Shown: one piece after another, positions 57,918 through 64,000 of the stretch
Layout of the letters: every line of letters begins with the position of its first letter
Numbering within the stretch: the first letter of the stretch is position 1
Assembly: GCA_035518815.1 (NCBI GenBank)
Contig: DATIXG010000060.1
Coordinates: 132,499-196,498 of the forward strand
Length of the DNA stretch: 64,000 bases
Origin: AG25 sp035518815
GTDB lineage: Bacteria; Gemmatimonadota; Gemmatimonadetes; Gemmatimonadales; GWC2-71-9
Direction: 5' to 3'
Made by a program: the position numbers and the translations under genes
The notes under the pieces: generated by a model
Told to the model about the DNA's origin: nothing
The model's input: only the letters and a program-made list of their open reading frames with translations
Database searches by the model: none

Positions 57918-59690
57918 ATGCGTTTTCCCACGATCGGGGTCGTCGTCACGGCGGCGTCCGGCGCGGCGCGCCGCTTTCCGCTGGTGCTCGCCGCCGCGTT
58001 CGTCGCCGCATACGCCGGCATCCGGATGGTGCATAACTCCGATGACAAGTCCGAGCTCATCCGCCTGCTCACGGCCGCGACGCTCGGCTTTCCGCTCCTG
58101 TTCGCGCTGACGGTCCTGGCGGAGCGCCGGGCCCGCACGACCGCGGAGGGCGGGGCGCTGCTCGGTGGGGGCGTGGCGGTCCTCGTCGCCTTCTGGGCGG
58201 CATGGCCCCGCTGGTCGGAGCCGATCCAGGCGTTCCGCTACGTCCAACTGAGCGTCGCCTTCCATCTCCTCGTGGCGTTCCTGCCCTACGCGCGCTACGC
58301 CGAGCACAACGGGTTCTGGCAATACAACCGCGCGCTGTTTCTGCGCTACCTCACCGCGTCCCTCTACTCGGGCGTGCTGTTCGTCGGCCTGGCGATCGCG
58401 CTGCTCGCGACGAACAAGCTGCTGGGCGTCGACGTGCCGAACGAAGGCTACGCCCGCCTCTGGGTCGTGATCACGTTCGTGTTCAACACGTGGTTCTTCG
58501 TGGGCGGCGTGCCGCAGGACTTGGCGGCGCTGGACAGCTACGACGACTACCCGACCGGGCTGCGGATCTTCACGCAGTACGTGCTCGTGCCGATCGTGGC
58601 GATTTACCTCGTGATTCTCACGCTCTACCTCGGCAAGGTGCTGATCACGCGCCAGTGGCCGAGCGGGTGGATCGGGTACCTCGTATCGAGCGTCGCGACC
58701 GTGGGCATCCTCTCGTGGCTCCTGGTCCATCCGCTCGAGGAGCGGCCCGAGTACGCGTGGGTCAAGACGTTCACGCGCGGTTTCTACATCGCGCTCATGC
58801 CCGCGATCGTCATGCTCTGGCTCGCGATCTGGAAGCGCGTGGAACAGTACGGCATCACCGAGCGACGCTATTTCCTGATTGTGCTATCCGTCTGGCTCGC
58901 GGCGATTGCCGTGTACTACACGATCGCCCGCTCCCGCAGCATCAAAGTCATTCCCGCCACCCTCTGCGGTGTGGCCCTCATTACCTTCGCCGGCCCTTGG
59001 GGCGCGTACGGTGTGTCGCGCGCGAGCCAGCTGGGCCGCCTCCAGGCCATCCTGGAGCGCAATGGCCTGATGGCGAACGGCCACCTGCAAGCCGCAACTG
59101 GCGCCGTGTCCTTCCCCGATCGCAAGGAGATCTCGAGCGGCTTCCGCTACCTGCTCGAGACGCATGGGGAGGGCGCCATTGCGTCCTGGCTCACCGACTC
59201 CCTGAAACACGCGAGTCTGCGCGGCGAGCCTCGGGCCCGCGCGATCATGACGTCGCTGCGCCTCGAGTACGTCACCCCGTGGCAGGGCGAAGGAGGAGAG
59301 TCCTTCTACTACTACGCGACCGCGGCGCCGGAGCCGGTGGCCATCGCCGGCTACACCCAGGCCGTGCGGATTTCGTTCGCTCCGGTCAAGGATTCGATCA
59401 AGGTAGGGGACGGCGCGATCGTCCGGCTGGGACGCGACAGCCTGAGTCTCCGGGTCGAGCGGAACGGCGCGTTGTTGCTCGAGCTGCCGCTCGGCATGCT
59501 GGTCGACAGCGCGACCGCTTACCGGCGCCGCAGTTCGAATCAGACGCTGCCACCTGCGATGCTGCGCGTCGAGGCCCAGGGCGGTGGCGCGGGCGCGCTC
59601 GCGGTCTTCACCCAACTGTCGGGCACACTGCGGCAGGGCGCGCCGAGGCTTACCGCGCTCGAGGGCGAGCTGTTCTTGCGGCTTCCTTGA
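57918..59690 (+). CDS. DUF4153 membrane protein
   Basis: A 590-aa protein: about ten membrane helices in the first 370 residues with the DUF4153 motif DKSELIRLL and FFVGGVPQDL, then a soluble C-terminal region (DSLSLRVERNGALLLELPLG). Function unknown. The 3' end overlaps the convergent LysR fusion gene by 41 bases. Confidence 0.75.
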   Translation: MRFPTIGVVVTAASGAARRFPLVLAAAFVAAYAGIRMVHNSDDKSELIRLLTAATLGFPLLFALTVLAERRARTTAEGGALLGGGVAVLVAFWAAWPRWSEPIQAFRYVQLSVAFHLLVAFLPYARYAEHNGFWQYNRALFLRYLTASLYSGVLFVGLAIALLATNKLLGVDVPNEGYARLWVVITFVFNTWFFVGGVPQDLAALDSYDDYPTGLRIFTQYVLVPIVAIYLVILTLYLGKVLITRQWPSGWIGYLVSSVATVGILSWLLVHPLEERPEYAWVKTFTRGFYIALMPAIVMLWLAIWKRVEQYGITERRYFLIVLSVWLAAIAVYYTIARSRSIKVIPATLCGVALITFAGPWGAYGVSRASQLGRLQAILERNGLMANGHLQAATGAVSFPDRKEISSGFRYLLETHGEGAIASWLTDSLKHASLRGEPRARAIMTSLRLEYVTPWQGEGGESFYYYATAAPEPVAIAGYTQAVRISFAPVKDSIKVGDGAIVRLGRDSLSLRVERNGALLLELPLGMLVDSATAYRRRSSNQTLPPAMLRVEAQGGGAGALAVFTQLSGTLRQGAPRLTALEGELFLRLP

Positions 59691-61548
59691 AGAGGGCCGC
59701 GACGGCACGCACGGCCGGACTCGACTCCCCGCGTCGCGACAGCAGGTCGAGACCGAACGGCAGCTTGAGCCCCCGGATAGCCACCGCCGTGGTTCCCGCC
59801 GGCGGCCGGTCCAGCTGAGACTGAAATCCCATCGCCCAGCCTTTGCCCTGCGCCGCTAGCGCCCAGACCGTTTGCAGCCCATCATAGGTCGCCTCGACCC
59901 GCGGCCGCAGGCCGAGCTTCTTGAGCTCCGCGTACAACCGGTCGTAGAACCCCGGATGGAACGCCCGCTCCATGAAGAGAAAAGGAATGTCCGCGAGCTC
60001 CCGTGCCTCGATCGAGCGTCGGCTCGCGAGCGGGTGCTCCCGGGCGAGGAGCGCCGTCGCCAGCCGGTCCTTCTGGAGATGCGTTATCACGATCGCGTTC
60101 GAGCGTGCGCGCTCTCGGCTCGGGAACGCGTGCGCGATCCCGAGGTCGATGTCGGCACGGCCGAGCGCTGGCGCCTGCTCGGGTGTGGGCATCTCCTGAA
60201 CCACGATCTGGACGTCCGGATGGCGGGCGGCGCATCGCTCGGTGACGCGCGCCAGGAGCTCGATCGACACGCCCGTAGCGACGGCCCCGATGACGCAGCG
60301 CCCCTCGACGCCCCGCCGGTAGCGTGTGGCCTCGCCGAGCAGGCGCTCGGCCCCGGCGAGGAGCGCCGGGCTGTCACCGGCGAGCGAAACGCCGGCAGGG
60401 GTGAGCGCGACGCCGCGCGCCGACCGCTCGAGCAGCGCCACGCCCACGGCGTTCTCCAGGTCCCGCAGCTGGCGCGACAGGGCGGGCTGGGTGATCCCGA
60501 GCCGCGCGGCCGCGCGCCCGATCGTGAGCGCGGTCGCAACCGTCAGGAGCGCGCGCAGATGTTTGAGCTCGAGGCCGGGCGGCACCGTGCCGTGGGGGCG
60601 GCGCGCCCGGGAGGATGGGGCCGAGGGAGTGGCAACAGCCCGCACCTGCGATTCGGGATAGGAGCGGGCCACGTCCCGCATGCGCCGCAGCGCGGTTTGG
60701 ACCACCGGGCGACGGTCCCCCTTCCGCCACACCGCCATCACGGGCAGCGTGATCGTGATCCCGGTGACGGCCAGCACGACCGTGCCTTCGGGCGGCGCCA
60801 GCGCGCGGGAGCGCGTCATCAGCGTCCAGCCCCGTCCCGCGGCGACCGCGAGGTGCGTGGCGCGCAGGTCGCCGTCGAGCTCGAGCGATGGCGAGCGCAA
60901 CCCTGCGGCGCGGAGCGCCATTTCCACGCGCCCGCCCGGCTCCGGCGCCAGGGTGCTGCGCGATACCACGAAGGGCAGGGGCCCAAATTCGGGCAACGAC
61001 ACCGTGCCGCGCGCCGCCAGGGGATGATCGCGGGGCACGATGGCGCGGTCCATGTACTCGACCCAGAGGGGCTCCGCCAGGAGCCCACTCAGCGGTGGAT
61101 GCCCGATGCACACCCCGACGTCCGCTCGCCCGTCCGCTACGGCTTCCCAGATGTCCGGTGGCTCGATGTCCTCGATCTCGACGGTGATCTCGGGATACTC
61201 CGCGTGCAGCGAGTCCTGCACGGTGGTCGGGAAGCCCCGCGCGATCGCGGCCCGTACCGCGGCGAACACGACCTGGCCGCGGCGTCCGGCAGCGGTCGCC
61301 TCGGCGCGGTCGAGCGCGGCGCCCAGCTCATCGAGCAGCTGCCGGCTGCCCTGCGCGAACGATGCGCCGGCGGGCGTGAGGGTGACGCCCTTGGGATGGC
61401 GAGTGAGCAACGTGACGCCCAGCTCGCGCTCGAGCGCCGACATCCGGCGGGAGAGGGCCGGCTGCGCGACGCGCGCTTCGTGCGCGGCGCGGCTCAGGTT
61501 CAGTGTGTGGGCCACCGCCTGGAAACAGAGCAGATCCTTCAAGTCCAC
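59650..61548 (-). CDS. Tandem fusion of two LysR-type transcription regulators
   Basis: A 632-aa protein made of two complete LysR units. Unit 1 (1-325): HTH with LNLSRAAHEARVAQPALSRR and a substrate domain from about 90. Unit 2 (326-632): HTH with LTIGRAAARLGITQPALSRQ and its own substrate domain (RCVIGAVATGVSIELLA). A Pro/Ser/Arg linker joins them (about 300-325). No stop or frameshift separates them. LysR proteins normally bind DNA as dimers or tetramers of one unit, so this can bring two HTHs and two effector pockets into one chain. GGGAGG upstream fixes GTG 61548. Only 24 bases separate it from the divergent receiver gene. Confidence 0.88.
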   Translation of the reverse strand: MDLKDLLCFQAVAHTLNLSRAAHEARVAQPALSRRMSALERELGVTLLTRHPKGVTLTPAGASFAQGSRQLLDELGAALDRAEATAAGRRGQVVFAAVRAAIARGFPTTVQDSLHAEYPEITVEIEDIEPPDIWEAVADGRADVGVCIGHPPLSGLLAEPLWVEYMDRAIVPRDHPLAARGTVSLPEFGPLPFVVSRSTLAPEPGGRVEMALRAAGLRSPSLELDGDLRATHLAVAAGRGWTLMTRSRALAPPEGTVVLAVTGITITLPVMAVWRKGDRRPVVQTALRRMRDVARSYPESQVRAVATPSAPSSRARRPHGTVPPGLELKHLRALLTVATALTIGRAAARLGITQPALSRQLRDLENAVGVALLERSARGVALTPAGVSLAGDSPALLAGAERLLGEATRYRRGVEGRCVIGAVATGVSIELLARVTERCAARHPDVQIVVQEMPTPEQAPALGRADIDLGIAHAFPSRERARSNAIVITHLQKDRLATALLAREHPLASRRSIEARELADIPFLFMERAFHPGFYDRLYAELKKLGLRPRVEATYDGLQTVWALAAQGKGWAMGFQSQLDRPPAGTTAVAIRGLKLPFGLDLLSRRGESSPAVRAVAALFKEAARTARPRAR

Positions 61549-61572
61549 CCGACCACCCCTCCCTTTCCCCCC

Positions 61573-62139
61573 ATGCGCGCCCCGCATGGGAACGCCAGCG
61601 AATCGGTATTGGCTTTCGCCGCCGGGCCACCGTTAGGTCTCGTGAGTCGCCCACGCCACGAGACCGACTTGCTCGAAGACCATGGACCGCCGAGAGACAC
61701 ACCGCCAGAGGGACAGGCCTCCGCGTCGCACGCCCTGCCGGGCCGGGGCGAGCTGATCGTCGTCGTGGACGACGACGACATCCTGCGGCGGGCCATCGCC
61801 CGGATGCTCAAGAGCCTCGGCTTCTCGGTGCTCACGGCCGCGGACGGTGCGGACGCCGTCACTGTGATCGAGAGCTGCACGAAGCCGATCGACGCGCTCC
61901 TCGTCGACGTGGTCATGCCTCATCTTAGTGGCCCGGAGCTCGTGGAGCGGCTCGCGAGCCGCGGGATCCACATCGGGGTGATCTACATGTCCGGATACGA
62001 CGACGCCACCATCGTCACGCACCTGATGAACTCGCCCACTGTGCCTCTGCTCCGCAAGCCGTTCACTCCGCAGGCGTTGATGCTGGTGCTGCGGGAGGTC
62101 TTGAGTCGCCGCGGGACCCGCCAGCCGAACGGCTGCTGA
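61573..62139 (+). CDS. Single-domain response regulator (REC)
   Basis: A 188-aa protein. About 60 non-conserved residues precede a receiver domain: VVVDDDDILRRAIARML (acid pocket), LLVDVVMPHLSG (phospho-Asp), YMSGYDD and LLRKPFTP (Lys). No output domain, so it probably relays phosphate or acts by protein contact. The start is uncertain (ATG 61573 or GTG near 61639). It is divergent from the LysR fusion. Confidence 0.82.
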   Translation: MRAPHGNASESVLAFAAGPPLGLVSRPRHETDLLEDHGPPRDTPPEGQASASHALPGRGELIVVVDDDDILRRAIARMLKSLGFSVLTAADGADAVTVIESCTKPIDALLVDVVMPHLSGPELVERLASRGIHIGVIYMSGYDDATIVTHLMNSPTVPLLRKPFTPQALMLVLREVLSRRGTRQPNGC

Positions 62140-62152
62140 ACCGGTCCGCCCG

Positions 62153-62443
62153 CTACCCTTCGCCGGCTCGTCGCGCCGCGCGCCACAACCCCCAGAGCAG
62201 GCCCACGACGAGTCCGATCGGACCCGTGATGAAGATGCCCAGCAACGGGCCCTGATTCGCGCCCGGCGTGACGATCATGGGGCCCACAAAGCCCGCCAGG
62301 AACGCGATCCCACCCACGAACAATGCAAAGCCCACCGGGCGCTCCCCACGCCACCAGCGGTTCTCGATGGGACCGTGGCGCACGATGGCCCACACGGAAG
62401 CGATGGGAACAAGCGGGAAGAGCAGGCTGACGAGGAATTCCAT
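62153..62443 (-). CDS. Small membrane protein (96 aa)
   Basis: Three hydrophobic helices (FLVSLLFPLVPIASVWAIV, VGFALFVGGIAFLAGFVG, LLGIFITGPIGLVVGLLWGL) and a basic tail. No family recognised. TAGGCT 5 nt before the ATG could be a -10 box; the upstream gap is filled by REP-like palindromes. Confidence 0.6.
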   Translation of the reverse strand: MEFLVSLLFPLVPIASVWAIVRHGPIENRWWRGERPVGFALFVGGIAFLAGFVGPMIVTPGANQGPLLGIFITGPIGLVVGLLWGLWRAARRAGEG

Positions 62444-62454
62444 GCGCTAGCCTA

Positions 62455-62480
62455 ACCCCGGGCGTGAGCCTGGGGAACAC
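62455..62480. repeat. REP-like palindrome (reverse orientation, degenerate)
   Basis: CCCCGGGCGTGAGCCTGGGG, a degenerate reverse-oriented copy of the palindrome at 62542-62561. Confidence 0.55.
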
Positions 62481-62493
62481 CACCGCCGATCCA

Positions 62494-62513
62494 CCCCGGG
62501 CTTGGGCCGGCGT
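62494..62513. repeat. REP-like half palindrome
   Basis: CCCCGGGCTTGGGCCGGCGT, same left arm as the canonical REP at 62542, with a diverged right arm. Confidence 0.5.
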
Positions 62514-62541
62514 GAAACCCGCGGCTACCCTGATCGGTGAT

Positions 62542-62567
62542 CCCCGGGCTTGCGCCCGGGGTGAGTC
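62542..62567. repeat. REP palindrome
   Basis: CCCCGGGCTTGCGCCCGGGG followed by TGAGTCA. It forms a near-perfect hairpin and matches the inverted pair that flanks the transposase pseudogene. Confidence 0.75.
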
Positions 62568-62583
62568 AATGCAGGTTGGCTGA

Positions 62584-63375
62584 ATGAACGCACCCGTCAT
62601 CGCCCTCCTACTCAGTGCCGCGCTCCCGACTCTCTGTCCGTCCCAGCAGGCGTCCGACCCACGGGACGGGCGCTCGGTCCTTGAGCGGATGCATGCCGCT
62701 TACGCGGGCAAGTGGTACGAAAAGCTCGCATTCGTACAACGGACCACGCACCCCCGGCCAGACGGAGGACGGGACACGTCGACGTGGTACGAGACCTTCA
62801 AAGGCGCCGATCAAATGCGGATCGACTTCGGCGCTCCCACCGCCGGTCGCGGCGTGATCTTCACCGCGGAGTCGACGTTCGTCTTCCGGGACGGTCAGCT
62901 GTCCCGCGCGGCGGCGGAGGGCAATCCGTTCCTGCCGCTCGTGATGGGCGTGTATCTCGAGCCGGTCGATGTCGCGGCGCACGGCGCCACCCACCACGGG
63001 TTCGACCTCGCCAAGGTGCACCGCTCTACCTGGGAGGGCCGGCCGGTGTACGTGGTCGGGGCGCTGGCCGATGCCGACACGACGTCCCCCCAGTTCTGGG
63101 TGGACGAGCGTATGCTGGTCGTGCGCATACGCGTGCCCGCAAACCCGGGCGATCCCCCACTCGATATTCGACTCGACAAGTACATGGCAGTCGGCGGTGG
63201 CTGGCTCGCGACGCGAGTGGCCATCACGCGCGGCGGCAAGCCGCTGCAGCTCGAGGACTACACGGAGTGGAGCGACCGGGTCGCGATCGCGGATTCACTG
63301 TTCTCGCGCAAACGGTGGGTGACGGGCGGGCACTGGGTGGGGAAGCCGCGCACGGGGTGGGTGAAGGCCCGGTAG
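62584..63375 (+). CDS. Secreted/outer-membrane-lipoprotein-sorting-like protein
   Basis: A 263-aa protein with a signal peptide (APVIALLLSAALPTLCPSQQ). The mature region resembles LolA-type half-barrels in pattern: LERMHAAYAGKWYEKLAFVQRT, a FVFRDGQLSRAA strand, FWVDERMLVVRIRV and GGGWLATRVAITRGGKPLQLEDY. The call is by layout only. REP palindromes flank it on both sides. Confidence 0.5.
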   Translation: MNAPVIALLLSAALPTLCPSQQASDPRDGRSVLERMHAAYAGKWYEKLAFVQRTTHPRPDGGRDTSTWYETFKGADQMRIDFGAPTAGRGVIFTAESTFVFRDGQLSRAAAEGNPFLPLVMGVYLEPVDVAAHGATHHGFDLAKVHRSTWEGRPVYVVGALADADTTSPQFWVDERMLVVRIRVPANPGDPPLDIRLDKYMAVGGGWLATRVAITRGGKPLQLEDYTEWSDRVAIADSLFSRKRWVTGGHWVGKPRTGWVKAR

Positions 63376-63389
63376 GCCGTTATCTCGTC

Positions 63390-63416
63390 ACCTCGGGCTT
63401 GCGCCCGGGGTCAGTC
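63390..63416. repeat. Left inverted REP flanking the transposase
   Basis: A 27-bp copy with one mismatch to the reverse complement of 63816-63842; core CGGGCTTGCGCCCGGGG then TCAGTCA. The stop codon of the transposase lies within it. Confidence 0.8.
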
Positions 63417-63815
63417 AAGCCTTCCTGGTCGGCCGGGGATCCGATCAGGATGACGGTCGAACTGTCGGGCGACGTAACGCACGACTGCTTTGAGGTCCCG
63501 CTTGTGGAGCGTTGCCGCGTAGAACCCCCTGGCCCAGCGAACCGCACCGGGAACGCGGCGATTCGCCCGCGTCGCTGAGACGCCCTTCGCCAGGCGAACG
63601 AAATCGCTGAGCCGCGTGTCGGGTTGGAAGCTGACCACTAGGAGAACATGGTCGGCGAGCACGGCGCCACGAAGAACGCGCACCCGCATCTGTTGGCACG
63701 CGCTCGCAACTGCGCTCTTCACATCGGCGACCGCAGGCTGGTCCAGACAACCGACCCGCTTCCAGGTGTGCTACGTGATGTGTGCGTAAAGCTGGTAGGC
63801 GCGGTGACTCGGCAT
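63411..63815 (-). pseudogene. Decayed IS200/RAYT-type (REP-associated) Y1 transposase
   Basis: Read from ATG 63815 the product is about 134 codons: MPSHRAYQLYAHIT, an in-frame TAG (63773-63771), then HTWKRVGCLDQPAVADVKSA and on. Conserved parts are RVRVLRGAVLADHV, RLSDFVRLAKG, RWARGFYAATLHKRDL and RYVARQFDRHPDR (likely catalytic Tyr). The TAG replaces what should be Trp (TGG), a single change. The HUH motif normally reading DHVH reads DHVL, so the second His is gone. Two independent lesions make it inactive. The 103-residue frame from GTG 63722 is the remnant. REP palindromes in inverted orientation flank it. Confidence 0.78.
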
Positions 63816-63842
63816 GACTGACCCCGGGCGCAAGCCCGGGGA
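63816..63842. repeat. Right inverted REP flanking the transposase
   Basis: TGACTGACCCCGGGCGCAAG followed by CCCGGGG; the reverse complement matches 63390-63416 with one mismatch. It starts at the base before the ancestral ATG of the transposase. Confidence 0.8.
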
Positions 63843-63852
63843 TCCCGGGGAG

Positions 63853-64000
63853 TCAGTTAAACCCCGTCACCCTCCACAGCGCATACCCCGTCCCGACCAG
63901 CAGCACGACCGACACCGCGACCAGCGCCGCCATCGCGCGCCAAGCGAGCGCGAGCTCCGGCACACGGGCCACCAGGCCGAATCCCACCAGCACCGCGGTC
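63853..64000 (-). CDS. C-terminal end of a membrane protein, partial
   Basis: An open frame enters from the right edge and stops at 63855-63853. The 48 visible residues form one long hydrophobic helix (AALVAVSVVLLVGTGYALWRV) preceded by VARVPELALAWRA. Too little is visible to name a family. Its stop lies 11 bases from the right REP. Confidence 0.5.
   Translation of the reverse strand, partial: TAVLVGFGLVARVPELALAWRAMAALVAVSVVLLVGTGYALWRVTGFN

Noticed and set aside
59872..62139. 755-codon open frame on the plus strand
   Set aside because: Only the last 188 codons (receiver domain) are real; the rest is antisense to the LysR fusion.
1..64000. tRNA, rRNA, riboswitch or prophage genes
   Set aside because: No cloverleaf with a T-loop consensus, no rRNA stretch, no known riboswitch core and no phage structural gene was seen by eye; a dedicated covariance search was not possible.

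Overview
The window is high-GC (roughly 67-70%), gene-dense bacterial chromosome. It has no rRNA, tRNA, CRISPR array or prophage, and no gene-free stretch longer than about 250 bases. The protein mix is what I would expect of a Gemmatimonadota genome: many outer-membrane and lipoprotein genes of unknown function, Ser/Thr kinases fused to TPR regions, a TonB receptor with a carboxypeptidase-regulatory-like front end, DUF1028, DinB, and serine hydrolases. The phylum is inferred from gene style, not from a marker gene.

Layout. 1-7359 (minus): hisIE, dnaE, accA, metG and a truncated M23 peptidase with its own promoter. 7425-14166 (plus): a CPA-type antiporter, two tandem HEFQH zinc-metalloprotease lipoproteins, a PorV-like outer-membrane protein and a predicted aminopeptidase. 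14407-16825 (minus): glutamate dehydrogenase and a TPR protein. 16903-22183 (plus): M20 dipeptidase, VIT transporter, a BamA-type barrel without POTRA domains, a Yip1 protein, a DoxX protein and a secreted protein. 22180-28881 (minus): lipA, pdhA, pdhB, E2, lpd, a membrane protein and lipB, which together encode pyruvate dehydrogenase and the making of its lipoyl cofactor. 28946-31069 (minus): a zinc-ribbon membrane protein and a ThiO-like oxidase. 31355-37223 (minus): a hybrid histidine kinase, two glycosyltransferases (one fused to DUF3108), a deoxyhypusine-synthase-like protein and an NTF2-like lipoprotein. 37940-42227 (minus): a lipoprotein, a TonB receptor and a run of lipoprotein, class-I amidotransferase and SCP2 genes. 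42328-48704 (plus): a tightly coupled run of PspA-like, DUF1028, RemA-like, POT transporter and Ser/Thr kinase-TPR genes. 48733-53048 (minus): ACT-DUF5612, an unknown gene, a serine hydrolase and three paralogous lipoproteins. 53202-59690: a phytase-like esterase, DUF3943, a barrel protein, DinB, cyclophilin and DUF4153. 59650-64000: a double LysR fusion, a receiver protein, small membrane and secreted proteins, and a decayed REP-associated transposase between inverted REP palindromes.

Recurring themes. Start/stop overlaps of the ATGA or GTGA type link many genes, and two genes appear to use CTG starts in similar positions. Several first genes have a -10 box only 6-9 nt before the start codon, which suggests leaderless mRNAs. 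G-rich heptanucleotide repeats sit inside several coding regions, notably E2 and lipB. Divergent gene pairs at 7360-7424 and 42228-42327 have back-to-back -35 boxes.
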